Of a stretch of 64,000 bases of DNA, positions 16,966 through 25,794 are shown piece after piece. Positions within the stretch are counted from its first letter, which is position 1, and every line of letters starts with the position of its first letter. Made by a program: the position numbers and the translations under genes. Source of the DNA: SB11 sp965249955 (GTDB lineage: Bacteria; Bacteroidota; Bacteroidia; UBA8524); NCBI GenBank assembly GCA_965249955.1, contig OZ252261.1, positions 1,860,001-1,924,000 on the forward strand, read 5' to 3'. Under the pieces are notes generated by a model. The model was given only the letters and a program-made list of their open reading frames with translations, did no database searches and was not told where the DNA came from.

Positions 16966-18321
16966 GTGCGTAATGTAACATCATATAGTTTTTGGGCTTT
17001 TTGTGCCTTAGTAGTGCTTTACGTAGTACTGTTTTTTAACGGGCGTGAGTGGATGAAGCACGATGCTCTTCGCCACGATATGACAGCGTATTACGCCTAC
17101 TTGCCTGCTGTTTTTGTTGATCAAGAGATTGAACTAAACAGCGAGGAAACCCGGAAAAACACAATGTATTGGTGGAGTGTAGAAGCTCCCGCACGCGAAG
17201 GCCGCATCATTAGGATGAGTATGGGTGTTAGCTACCTGCATTTGCCCTTTTTTCTGCTGGCACATATTACTGCTAAACCGTTGGGACACGAAGCCAATGG
17301 GTTTAATGTCCATTATTACTTTTTTATACTGATAGGCAGTGTGTTTTATGCCCTTGCAGGGTTTTGGTTGCTACGCAAACTGCTATTACTTTTTTTTGGC
17401 GATGGAGTTACCGCTATTACTCTAATACTTATAGCTACTGCTACCAACTTGGTATATTATGCCCTTAGCGAAGGAGCTATGAGCCACGCATACAACTTTT
17501 TTTTAGTGATAGCTTTGCTATACCTCACTGTAAAATGGCATACAAAGCCTAAGTGGGGCAATACTATTTTATTGGGCTTGGTAATGGGCATTATTACCCT
17601 TGCACGCCCTCTAAACTTATTGCTGGCTTTAGTGCCTGTGTTATACAATGTATATTCAAAAGAAACGCTTATGCAAAAGCTACAGCTAATCCAAAAAAAC
17701 TGGGGTAAGGTGTTAATAGCGGTTGTGTTTGCTTTTTTAGCTTTGTTGCCCCAATTGCTCTACTGGCATTATATGAGCGGTGAGTGGACGTATTATACCT
17801 ACGGCGATGAAGGCTTTTTCTTTACCCACCCGCATATTATTGATGGGTTGTTTAGCTACCGCAAAGGTTGGTTTGTATACACCCCCATTATGGCAGTAGC
17901 TGCGGTAGGTTTAGTGATGATTTGGAAACAAGCCAAACAATGGGCATTGCCTTTGTTTATAGTACTACCCGTATTTGTTTGGTGTGTTTACAGTTGGTGG
18001 ACATGGTGGTATGGCGGTAGTTTTGGCTCGCGACCGATGATAGATATTTACGGGCTAATGGCCATTCCTTTGGCGGCAATACTTACTTGGGCACTAAAAA
18101 GAAAATGGACGGGTGCAACGTTTTTGCTATTGGGTGCATTCTTTATATACCTTAACATATACCAAACCTACCAGTACAAAAAGGCAATGATACACTGGGA
18201 CAGTATGACCAAAGAGGCCTACTGGGCGGTTTTTTTAAAGAAAAATTACCCTGATAACTACGACAATTTGATAAAAGCCCCCGATTACGAAAAAGCAAAA
18301 AAAGGTGAAGATGAATACTAA
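16966..18321 (+). CDS. Polytopic membrane protein, GT-C-like
   Basis: A 451-aa protein with about 10 helices. The first loop has MKHDALRHDMTAYYAYLPAV, where H-D and D residues sit in the usual GT-C catalytic loop position. Later come SHAYNFFLV, LARPLNLLLAL and YSWWTWWYGGSFGSR. The block FSYRKGWFVYTP also occurs in many uncharacterised Bacteroidota glycosyltransferase-like proteins. The start is GTG at 16966, directly after the TAA of the preceding gene, so translation is coupled. Its end overlaps the start of the next gene by 11 bases. Confidence 0.7.
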   Translation: MRNVTSYSFWAFCALVVLYVVLFFNGREWMKHDALRHDMTAYYAYLPAVFVDQEIELNSEETRKNTMYWWSVEAPAREGRIIRMSMGVSYLHLPFFLLAHITAKPLGHEANGFNVHYYFFILIGSVFYALAGFWLLRKLLLLFFGDGVTAITLILIATATNLVYYALSEGAMSHAYNFFLVIALLYLTVKWHTKPKWGNTILLGLVMGIITLARPLNLLLALVPVLYNVYSKETLMQKLQLIQKNWGKVLIAVVFAFLALLPQLLYWHYMSGEWTYYTYGDEGFFFTHPHIIDGLFSYRKGWFVYTPIMAVAAVGLVMIWKQAKQWALPLFIVLPVFVWCVYSWWTWWYGGSFGSRPMIDIYGLMAIPLAAILTWALKRKWTGATFLLLGAFFIYLNIYQTYQYKKAMIHWDSMTKEAYWAVFLKKNYPDNYDNLIKAPDYEKAKKGEDEY

Positions 18322-19486
18322 TACAGTCAAAAAAAGCATACTGTTTATAGTGCTTGCCCTTAGTTTTTATACATCACAAGCTATTGATGGGCGTTTGCTG
18401 ATAAGCACTACACCCAATTTTTTTGATAGGTGGTATAAAAGCTATAACGAAATACCCATGGCGCATATACCCCAAACACAAACCGTATACAAACGGCAGG
18501 TATTTTATATGTTGCCCGTTATCACTGGTTTTTCGGCTACGGAGAATAGACCTAATATTAGTTATGATGTAAACATTAGCCTTAACGGAAAATCGGTATA
18601 CAATAAAAAAGCAGTTACAGGATTAACCAAAATTGTAAACGATACTAGTGCTGTTTTTTTGTGCGAAACAGTGCTTAATTACGAGTTTTTAGAAAAAAGT
18701 CCCGACGGCACATACACTATAACTGTAGTATTACACGATAATATAAGCAAAAACACTAAACAACTAACCGCAGAGATTACTGTAACGGCGTATAAGTTTA
18801 ACGAACGAAAATTTACCAATGCCGATAGTTTTTTTGTATGGCAAAACTACTACTACGAGGGTATTGAGCCTGATAGAGAGATTGACGGATTGATGTTTTT
18901 CTCTTTCCCCCAAATGCAAACCAATGCTGAGAAAACCCTTGCATTGTTGGCTTATTTTGAAGACCTGTTTAAAGGCAAAACCTATTTGCTGAAAGAACTG
19001 GAAAACATTTTCCCCTCACGCAATGCTGACGAAAGGCTAACCATGATACACGTACTAAACTTGGTAAGCTATATGCCCCAAAGCCTACAAAATAAATTTA
19101 CTACCGAAGAAAAGAAATTTTATGCTGATCTAAAGGGATTTGGGCTACCTGTAATACCTGAAGAAACAGTAAACAACCATTTTTTGTTGAACATACTTTG
19201 GTCTAAATTTTTTGCAACGGGCAGTTACAACTATGCTAAAAAAATTGCTGAAACCTTTGAACTGGCCAAATACAAAGGCGCTCTTATCACCTTTAACGAG
19301 TCAGAACAAACGGAAGCCGACAAGCAAGCCGCATTTTTAGAAACTGTATACCAAAAAAACATAGAAGATATGTTGAAACGTTTGCCCAATCATCCATTGT
19401 TCAACGGATATTGCCTGTATATGATAGATAGGGGCGATGTGAGCGAATTGGTAAAAAAAGAATTAGTATCAGTTGTGGTGCGGTAA
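18311..19486 (+). CDS. Hypothetical exported protein
   Basis: A protein of about 391 aa with a signal peptide (KKSILFIVLALSFYTSQA, cleavage near AIDG). An N-terminal beta-rich half (about residues 25-175) is followed by an alpha-helical half. The first half looks like a tandem immunoglobulin-like fold, but I do not recognise the family. A GTG at 18305 lies two codons before the ATG at 18311; I chose the ATG, with G-rich sequence (AAGGTGAAG) just before it. It overlaps the upstream glycosyltransferase-like gene by 11 bases and so belongs to that transcript, which suggests a periplasmic accessory role in the same process. Confidence 0.65.
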   Translation: MNTNTVKKSILFIVLALSFYTSQAIDGRLLISTTPNFFDRWYKSYNEIPMAHIPQTQTVYKRQVFYMLPVITGFSATENRPNISYDVNISLNGKSVYNKKAVTGLTKIVNDTSAVFLCETVLNYEFLEKSPDGTYTITVVLHDNISKNTKQLTAEITVTAYKFNERKFTNADSFFVWQNYYYEGIEPDREIDGLMFFSFPQMQTNAEKTLALLAYFEDLFKGKTYLLKELENIFPSRNADERLTMIHVLNLVSYMPQSLQNKFTTEEKKFYADLKGFGLPVIPEETVNNHFLLNILWSKFFATGSYNYAKKIAETFELAKYKGALITFNESEQTEADKQAAFLETVYQKNIEDMLKRLPNHPLFNGYCLYMIDRGDVSELVKKELVSVVVR

Positions 19487-19564
19487 GCAACCCCAACCAT
19501 CATTTGCCCATCTAATCAAAATATATTTCGGTTATTTGCACTACAACTACCCTGTATACTTTTG

Positions 19565-20740
19565 ATGAGTGAAGAAAATAACAACTTTTGGCAGCGTTTG
19601 TGGGCTTTTTTAACCCCTGCACGTATTGGCTTGCTATATATAGTAGCCTTTGTGGCCGCATCAATAGCCCAATACTACAAACCCCAGTCGGGCGAGTATA
19701 CCAATTATAATAACTACATCATTTTTAAGCAGGCGTTTTACCACCTGCTACACGGTAAAGACCTTTACATACTGCACCCTACCGAGTGTTGGGATTTGTT
19801 TAAGTACAGTCCCGCCTTTGCCTTGTTTATGGGCGTTTTTGCTTGGATGCCCGATATTGTAGGGCTATCGCTATGGAATTTACTAAACGCAATGGTGTTG
19901 TGGTACGCATTTACTCAATTGCCACAAGCCAATAGCAAACAAAAGGCCTTTATGTTGCTGTTTGTATTTTTAGAATTGTTAACCAGTATACAAAACTCAC
20001 AAAGCAACGGACTTATAGCAGGGCTTTTGTTATTAGCTTTTGTACGATTAGAAAAAGGCGATGTAGTTTGGTCGCCGTTGTATATCATGCTAACCGTATT
20101 TATAAAAATATTTGGTGTAGTAGCCTTTGCACTGTTTTTGCTGTATCCCAAAAAGCTAAAATTTATGACCTATAGCATACTTTGGGGCGTAGTGCTTTTA
20201 GTATTGCCCATAGTGGTTACAGGAGGCGACGGCTTATTAATGCAATACCAAAGCTGGTGGAATATGCTAAAAGAAGACCATTCTGCATCTGTTGGGCTAT
20301 CCGTTATGGGGTGGCTTGAGACTTGGTTTGGCTACAACGGCAGCAAAACATTTATCACCCTATTGGGGGTAGTATTGTTTTGTCTTCCACTACTAAAAAT
20401 GAAATACTACGGCGATTATATGTACCGTGTGCTGTTGTTGGCATCGGTATTGTTGTGGGTAATCATCTTTAACCATAAGGCTGAATCGCCCACCTTTATT
20501 ATTGCTATTTTAGGCGTAGCCCTTTGGTTTTTTATGCAGAAAAGAGAAACGTGGAAAATTGTAGTAGTGGTATTGGCGTTTGTATTTACCTCGCTATCGC
20601 CCACCGATTTGTTTCCGCACTTTGTGCGTAAAGAATTAGTAGAACCTTATGTGCTAAAAGCTGTGCCTTGTATATTGGTTTGGTGCATTATTGTTTACGA
20701 AATGTTATTTAAAAAATATGAGTTGTATAAAAGTGAGTAG
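19565..20740 (+). CDS. Glycosyltransferase family 87-like membrane protein
   Basis: A 391-aa polytopic protein with about 10 helices and the pattern of GT87 (DUF2029) mannosyltransferase-like enzymes. The first loop is YNNYIIFKQAFYHLLHGKDLY, then HPTECWDLFKYSPAFALFMG, with later SQSNGLIAGLLLLAFVRLEKG and KIFGVVAFALFLLYPKK. GT87 enzymes transfer sugars from polyprenyl-phosphate donors on the outer face of the membrane; the acceptor here is unknown. The frame has a TTG just before the ATG at 19565, and the ATG is used. A 78-base gap without recognisable sites precedes it. It overlaps the next gene by 23 bases. Confidence 0.8.
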   Translation: MSEENNNFWQRLWAFLTPARIGLLYIVAFVAASIAQYYKPQSGEYTNYNNYIIFKQAFYHLLHGKDLYILHPTECWDLFKYSPAFALFMGVFAWMPDIVGLSLWNLLNAMVLWYAFTQLPQANSKQKAFMLLFVFLELLTSIQNSQSNGLIAGLLLLAFVRLEKGDVVWSPLYIMLTVFIKIFGVVAFALFLLYPKKLKFMTYSILWGVVLLVLPIVVTGGDGLLMQYQSWWNMLKEDHSASVGLSVMGWLETWFGYNGSKTFITLLGVVLFCLPLLKMKYYGDYMYRVLLLASVLLWVIIFNHKAESPTFIIAILGVALWFFMQKRETWKIVVVVLAFVFTSLSPTDLFPHFVRKELVEPYVLKAVPCILVWCIIVYEMLFKKYELYKSE

Positions 20741-21839
20741 AATAATTTTAACCTTAACATTAACCTTTTTAATGGTAGGGGCGCAAGCCCAAACCCTTAA
20801 AGAAAAAGAATACAAAAGTACAAGCCTAGTAGCCGAAGGCGAAAGCTATAACAACGGCAAAAGGCATGGATACTGGATATTGTATGCTTCTAACGGACAA
20901 AAAGAACAAGAAGGCAAGTACCAAGATGGTTTGAAACAAGGTGCATGGAAACGTTACGACCCAACTACTAAAAACATTATTGAAGATGTAATTTATAAAA
21001 ACGATACTGCCCACGGTGTATACAAAAGCTATTATTCTGACGGCAAAAAAGCCGAAGAAGGTACGTTTGATATGGGCTACCAAATAGGTGTGTGGAAACA
21101 ATACTATAACACTGCAAACAATTACCTTGCATCAGTAGGGGAGTTTAAAAACGGTGAGAAAGAAGGCAAGTGGACGTATTATTTTGATGCCGAAGGACTG
21201 CAGGTGTACGAAACAGGGTTTTATGTAAAAGGGCAGCGGAACGGCCAATGGAAAATGTATTTTCAAGGGGCAGAAAAAGCCCGACAAGCCGAAGGCAATT
21301 ATAAAAAAGGAATGAAGGATGGCGTGTGGGTGTTTTACAACCAGCAACCCAACACCCTTTTATCGCGTATACTTTATACGGCTAATTTAGAGCAAGATAC
21401 TTTTACTACGTATTACCCCAGCGGTAAAGTACACGAGCGCGGAGCTTATGTAAACGGCCAATACCATGGCTTATACGAGGAACTGTATGAAAACGGAGAG
21501 CGAAAAACCGAAGGAGCTTTTACTTATGGCGAAAAAACCGACGAATGGAAGTTTTTTTATGAAACAGGAATAATGAAAATGCTGGGTAGCTATTATAAAA
21601 ATAAAGCTAACGGTATGTGGAAATATTACCGTGATAATGGTTCGCTAGAAAGGGAGCAGGAGTATAAAAACAATGTGCCTGACGGCAGGTACTTGGAGTA
21701 TTTTTTTAACGGAAAGATTTACAAAAAAGGTCAGATGACCAATTTTATGAAGCAAGGTAAGTGGGAAGAATACGATATAACGGGTAACTTAATGAAAGTT
21801 GAAATTTGGGAAGATAACCGATTGATTGATAGTCAATAG
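20718..21839 (+). CDS. Secreted MORN-repeat (YwqK-like) protein
   Basis: A protein of about 373 aa with a signal peptide (SCIKVSRIILTLTLTFLMVGAQA) and some 12 tandem MORN-like repeats over the rest of its length. Examples are NGKRHGYWILYASNGQKEQ, GLKQGAWKRYDPTTKN, GEKEGKWTYYFDAEGLQ and KANGMWKYYRDNGSLE. The repeats would form an extended beta-ladder in the periplasm or on the surface. ATG 20718 gives a proper signal peptide and overlaps the GT87 gene by 23 bases; a further ATG at 20691 is less likely. It ends 2 bases from the convergent DUF5916 gene. Related to the shorter protein at 9533-10327. Confidence 0.8.
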   Translation: MSCIKVSRIILTLTLTFLMVGAQAQTLKEKEYKSTSLVAEGESYNNGKRHGYWILYASNGQKEQEGKYQDGLKQGAWKRYDPTTKNIIEDVIYKNDTAHGVYKSYYSDGKKAEEGTFDMGYQIGVWKQYYNTANNYLASVGEFKNGEKEGKWTYYFDAEGLQVYETGFYVKGQRNGQWKMYFQGAEKARQAEGNYKKGMKDGVWVFYNQQPNTLLSRILYTANLEQDTFTTYYPSGKVHERGAYVNGQYHGLYEELYENGERKTEGAFTYGEKTDEWKFFYETGIMKMLGSYYKNKANGMWKYYRDNGSLEREQEYKNNVPDGRYLEYFFNGKIYKKGQMTNFMKQGKWEEYDITGNLMKVEIWEDNRLIDSQ

Positions 21840-21841
21840 GA

Positions 21842-24091
21842 TTACACCCCAAGCCAATATACCAACTTTATTACCACACCTCTATCTCGCACCCTAAAAT
21901 CGGGAAGGGCACGTCCTGCATTATTTATGGGGTTATAATTATCTCCCCATACCACAAATAAATCGCTCATGGGGGCAAAACGCCATTGCAAACGGGTGTT
22001 AATATTTACATTATCTATTTGGGTATTGTATTGCACAAAAGTGGTAAAAAACAAGCTGCGGCTAAAGGTAAACTCCATGCGAGGGCCTATAAGCGTTAAG
22101 TTGGTATAACCGTAGGGTTGTGGCAATTTTATCTCGTTGGTTTGAAAATTTAAGCTAAAATTACCCCAAGGCTGTGCCCGGTAATACAAATTGCAGCCGT
22201 AGGCTAGTTGTTGGCCGTTAAAAAACTCACCATACGATACAAAAGCACTCCAATTAAACAGCTTACGACGGTTTGAGGTATAACTGGCGCTAAAATTATT
22301 ATAGTGGTAGTTGCCCACAGGCAAAGGCACGTTACCCGTCCCCGTTATGTCAATAGGAAAGTATAAATAGGTTTGGTTTATCTTATATTCAATACCTATT
22401 TCAGCCGTGTTTAAAAAAATTATTTGCAGATAAGGGTCGTAAATAGCATCGTTCGAGAATAGCGAAGAATCGGCATACCAACTGGCATAAATACCGGGTT
22501 TTATAGCATATATCTTACTATTTTTGGGGTAAAAGGCATGGGTTATTTCGGGCTCTAACCGCCAATAAGTCATAGGCACCTCAATATTGCGGGCACCATC
22601 GTATACCTTTTGGCGGGGCACAAAACCTACATCTGCATGGTAGTTGTTGCCTACATACTCGTGGTTCCACATTATAAACCAGCGGGCGGTGCTGTATCGC
22701 AACCACGATGCGTGTGCATAAGCGTTTTTAGGCTGGTTGGGCGAAAACGAATGGTGAAAGAAAAACTTACCCTGCCACTTATTATCGGCACTTGCCAAAT
22801 TATAATCCAAACCCACAATGCGATTATAGGCATTGGCTGTGCTATCAGCTCCATGCAGGTTTTGTTTGTTTACCACTATAGCAGCAACATTGCTGCGTGC
22901 AAACACCTGCCTTTGTACGGCGGCTACCGTAAAATTTTCAGGGTTGGCAACTATGCCGCCTTCGTTATAGGCTTTGGTTTGAATATTCATAAGCCCCATA
23001 CGCCAGTTTTTGTCTAGTTTTCCACTAAGCCGTGCGCCTGCTATTATGGGTATGGTAACACTACTACCATTTTTTAGCCCGATACGGCGCGAGAAAAACG
23101 GACGTATTTTACTAAACCCGAAACTGCCAAACAGGTCAGAATTTTCAAGAAAAAATTGGCGTTGTTCAGGAAAAAACAAGCTAAAACGGGTGAGGTTAGT
23201 TACCTGCCTGTCTACATCAACTTGAGAAAAATCGGGATTTACTGTTAAATCAAGATTTAGCGATGGGGTTACAGATACTTTGGCATCAAAGCCTGCATCA
23301 ACCTTGTGTTGCCCTGCTGTTTGTGCAGCATAGTTTTGGCTAAATCTACTAATGGCATAGGGTATAACTGAGATATTAAGCCCTGCTTTGGGCGAGGGAG
23401 CATCCCACAACAGTTTGCCGGTATGGGCAAGTGATGCTACGTCAAAATTTCTGGGGACTTTGCTCCAACTGCTGTTTTCATTAATTTTTTGATTGTTTCT
23501 TGAAAAGTTTATGCCCCACTGCATTACCCCCTCTTTGTACCTCAGTGTTTTAAAAGGGATTTTAAATTCAGTTATCCAGTACCCCTTGTGCCGTGTAACT
23601 TCAGAGAACCATTTGTTATCCCAATTTATAGTTGTGCCAAAGCTGCCACCGTTTTGTATTAGCCCTTCTTGCTGTGCCCCGTAGGGGTTTACGGCAAAAG
23701 TAACTCCGTTGGTTTTATCGTTAAAAGGGTCTATATAAATAGCAAAAGCATCGTTGTTGGTATATGTAAAATCGCGCTTTAATGATGATACAACATAGTT
23801 TCCGTCAAACCCATCGTAGCAAATAGCAGCCACATAAATATTGTGTTGGTCATAGGTCATCATCACTTCGGTTTTAGTGGTAGCCAAAGCAGTATCGTAG
23901 GGATATTGTTGCCAAAAATTATTGGCTTTTTCAGCTTTTTGCCAAATAGCCTCGTTTAGTACACCATCAATTTTTATCGATTCTTGGGTTTTGCTTAAAA
24001 AGTAGCTGCGTGCGCTATCGGGCTGGGTTTGTGCCTGCGCTGCACCTGCAATGAATAGTAAAAGAAAGAAAAAGAATTTATACCTACCCAC
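21842..24091 (-). CDS. DUF5916 outer-membrane protein with N-terminal carbohydrate-binding (CBM9-like) domain
   Basis: A 749-aa protein with a signal peptide (YKFFFFLLLFIAGAAQAQ). A CBM9-like beta-sandwich (about residues 35-215) has IKIDGVLNEAIWQKAEKANNF, VMMTYDQHNIYVAAICYDG and NDAFAIYIDPFNDKTNG. The remaining 500 residues are alternating beta-strands typical of a DUF5916 barrel, with FSLFFPEQRQFFLENSDLFG and FFSRRIGL as landmarks. The protein probably sits in the outer membrane and binds or imports glycans. The start is GTG at 24091. Its terminus faces the MORN gene across a 2-base gap, and no SusC/D pair accompanies it. Confidence 0.8.
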   Translation of the reverse strand: MGRYKFFFFLLLFIAGAAQAQTQPDSARSYFLSKTQESIKIDGVLNEAIWQKAEKANNFWQQYPYDTALATTKTEVMMTYDQHNIYVAAICYDGFDGNYVVSSLKRDFTYTNNDAFAIYIDPFNDKTNGVTFAVNPYGAQQEGLIQNGGSFGTTINWDNKWFSEVTRHKGYWITEFKIPFKTLRYKEGVMQWGINFSRNNQKINENSSWSKVPRNFDVASLAHTGKLLWDAPSPKAGLNISVIPYAISRFSQNYAAQTAGQHKVDAGFDAKVSVTPSLNLDLTVNPDFSQVDVDRQVTNLTRFSLFFPEQRQFFLENSDLFGSFGFSKIRPFFSRRIGLKNGSSVTIPIIAGARLSGKLDKNWRMGLMNIQTKAYNEGGIVANPENFTVAAVQRQVFARSNVAAIVVNKQNLHGADSTANAYNRIVGLDYNLASADNKWQGKFFFHHSFSPNQPKNAYAHASWLRYSTARWFIMWNHEYVGNNYHADVGFVPRQKVYDGARNIEVPMTYWRLEPEITHAFYPKNSKIYAIKPGIYASWYADSSLFSNDAIYDPYLQIIFLNTAEIGIEYKINQTYLYFPIDITGTGNVPLPVGNYHYNNFSASYTSNRRKLFNWSAFVSYGEFFNGQQLAYGCNLYYRAQPWGNFSLNFQTNEIKLPQPYGYTNLTLIGPRMEFTFSRSLFFTTFVQYNTQIDNVNINTRLQWRFAPMSDLFVVWGDNYNPINNAGRALPDFRVRDRGVVIKLVYWLGV

Positions 24092-24141
24092 AATATATAC
24101 CTCAAAAATAACAAAAGTGCCGGTTTAATGGCTCTGTTAGA

Positions 24142-24858
24142 CTAAGCAAATAAATTGTACTTCAAAATGCACCAAATAGCCCTAAAACCATCGCGCCAGC
24201 CAATTTTTTTACCTTCTTCGTAGGTACGGCCATAATATGATATACCTACCTCGTAAATACGTATTTTGGGTATACGTGCAATTTTAGCAGTAACCTCAGG
24301 TTCAAAACCAAAGCGTTTTTCTTTTAAGTCTAACCCTTGCACCACCTCGCGGCGAAACATTTTGTAGCAAGTTTCCATATCTGTTAGGTTCAAATTGGTA
24401 AACATATTGCTAAGTAAGGTTAAAAACTTGTTTCCTATGGTGTGCCAAAAGAAAAGAATGCGGTGTGGGTTTCCGCCCATAAAACGGCTGCCGTATACTA
24501 CGTCGGCAAAGCCATCGGTAATGGGTTGCAATAAAATATTAAACTCTTGTGGGTTATACTCAAGGTCGGCATCCTGTATCACCACTATATCGCCTGTGGC
24601 TACTTTTATACCTGTGTGCAGGGCTGCGCCTTTACCTTTGTTTACCTCGTGCTGAAAAAAAACAATATTTAAGTCTTTGTTTTCGGCCATATAGCGTTCA
24701 ACGGCTTCAACGGTATCGTCTTTGCTGCAATCGTTCACTATTATCACCTCTTTTTCCATACCACCGTCAAGCACCACATTTTTCACCTTATCCAGTATCA
24801 GGTGTATGGTTTTTCCTTCATTATAGGCCGGAATAACTATCGAAAGTGTTTTGAACAT
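24142..24858 (-). CDS. GT2 family polyprenyl-phosphate sugar synthase-like glycosyltransferase
   Basis: A 238-aa GT-A-fold enzyme with family-2 motifs: LSIVIPAYNEGKTI at the N-terminus, VIIVNDCSKDDT, VVIQDADLEYNPQEF (DxD region), VVYGSRFMGGNPHR and ETCYKMFRRE. It resembles dolichyl-phosphate mannose/glucose synthases, which load a polyprenyl phosphate with a hexose for use by GT-C enzymes. It lacks C-terminal membrane helices. A start at ATG 24858 gives the usual MFKTLSIVIPAYNE; a longer version from ATG 24885 adds nine residues. Its position close to a cluster of GT-C-like genes suggests it makes their donor, which is an inference. Confidence 0.85.
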   Translation of the reverse strand: MFKTLSIVIPAYNEGKTIHLILDKVKNVVLDGGMEKEVIIVNDCSKDDTVEAVERYMAENKDLNIVFFQHEVNKGKGAALHTGIKVATGDIVVIQDADLEYNPQEFNILLQPITDGFADVVYGSRFMGGNPHRILFFWHTIGNKFLTLLSNMFTNLNLTDMETCYKMFRREVVQGLDLKEKRFGFEPEVTAKIARIPKIRIYEVGISYYGRTYEEGKKIGWRDGFRAIWCILKYNLFA

Positions 24859-24943
24859 CCCAAAAAATTTGTGCAAAGAAAACAAATAAACGGCAATTAG
24901 TGGCTTTTCGGCTTCATATACACTCCAATCAACGGTTTTTATA

Positions 24944-24951
24944 TAAATTTG
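24944..24951 (+). promoter_or_regulatory. -7 promoter element (TAAATTTG) of the TPR gene
   Basis: TAAATTTG matches TAnnTTTG and ends 16 bases before the ATG at 24968, a normal leader length. No good -33 TTTG is visible. It lies in the short divergent region shared with the GT2 gene. Confidence 0.45.
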
Positions 24952-24967
24952 TTATTCGTAATAAGAT

Positions 24968-25723
24968 ATGAGAAACTTAGTATTAGTCCTTTTGCTGTTA
25001 ATTAGCAGCCTAGCATTTTCACAAAAAACAACCGCAACAAAAACAGCAGGTGGCACTTCGCCAACGGTTGAAACGTATAAAAAGGCGTATTACATGGCGC
25101 TGCGTTGTGGAGATGCACAAGCGGCTGTTAATAGCTTGTACCTTATAATAGCCGAAGAGGGCGACTTAAGTCCATACAAAGACAGTCTTTTATTGATGTA
25201 CTTTGATATGGCATCGTTTGTTCAGTGCGAGCGAGTGGCTACTGAATTAGTGAAAACGTATGCTGACTCTATTGAGAAAGGAAAAAAACTTACGCAGCTT
25301 GAAATTTTGGCTATATCGCAAGCATCATTAGGTAAGGTAAAAGAAGCCATAGAATCTTTTGATAAATTGCTTTCAAAAACCAACGAAATGTACCATGCGT
25401 ACCGCTTGGCCGAGTTACAGTATACCTACAAACGTGTTGGTGAAGCATTACAAAGTACCATGCGTGCCGAAAACTTGACCAATAGTATGAAAGCCCCAGT
25501 GAAGCTGGAGGTTGAAAAAAATAAAGTGCAAGAAGTGAAATTGGAGGCTGCTGTGCTAAACCTTAAAGGCTATATTTTATTGGAAGAATACCCCGATAAA
25601 AAAGCCGAAGCCATAGCCGCTTTTACCAAAGCCCTTGAAATACAACCCGATTTTATATTGGCAAAAAATAATTTGGCCTATGCTACAGGAAGCAAACCCC
25701 AAGGTACGCCAGAAAACAAATAA
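24968..25723 (+). CDS. Exported tetratricopeptide-repeat protein
   Basis: A 251-aa protein with a signal peptide (RNLVLVLLLLISSLAFS, then QKTTATKTAGG). The rest is helical with TPR-like units, most clearly SQASLGKVKEAIESFDKLL, then YHAYRLAELQYTYKRVGEAL and the C-terminal KKAEAIAAFTKALEIQPDF followed by LAKNNLAYATG. TPR proteins of this kind act as scaffolds in the periplasm; the partner is not known. A strong hairpin (25746-25778) follows the stop at 23 bases and lies between this gene and the convergent T9SS-cargo gene. Confidence 0.8.
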   Translation: MRNLVLVLLLLISSLAFSQKTTATKTAGGTSPTVETYKKAYYMALRCGDAQAAVNSLYLIIAEEGDLSPYKDSLLLMYFDMASFVQCERVATELVKTYADSIEKGKKLTQLEILAISQASLGKVKEAIESFDKLLSKTNEMYHAYRLAELQYTYKRVGEALQSTMRAENLTNSMKAPVKLEVEKNKVQEVKLEAAVLNLKGYILLEEYPDKKAEAIAAFTKALEIQPDFILAKNNLAYATGSKPQGTPENK

Positions 25724-25745
25724 TAACCTCAACAGATTAAAGCAC

Positions 25746-25778
25746 GAAGCCCCTGTATGCAAAGCATACAGGGGCTTC
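25746..25778. terminator. Bidirectional hairpin between convergent genes
   Basis: A 15-bp perfect stem (arm GAAGCCCCTGTATGC and its exact complement) with a 3-base loop AAA lies between the TPR gene and the convergent T9SS protein gene. A partly T-rich stretch follows on the plus strand. The position and stability fit a shared terminator for both genes. Confidence 0.75.
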
Positions 25779-25794
25779 TCTATATAAAACAAGA

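Noticed and set aside
19557..19564. TACTTTTG directly before the ATG of the GT87-like gene
   Set aside because: As a -7 box it would start transcription inside the gene, and no later start codon fits. Probably chance, though it matches TAnnTTTG.
22610..23017. A 135-codon plus-strand open frame opposite the DUF5916 gene
   Set aside because: It is antisense to a recognised beta-barrel protein. No start context or domain supports it.
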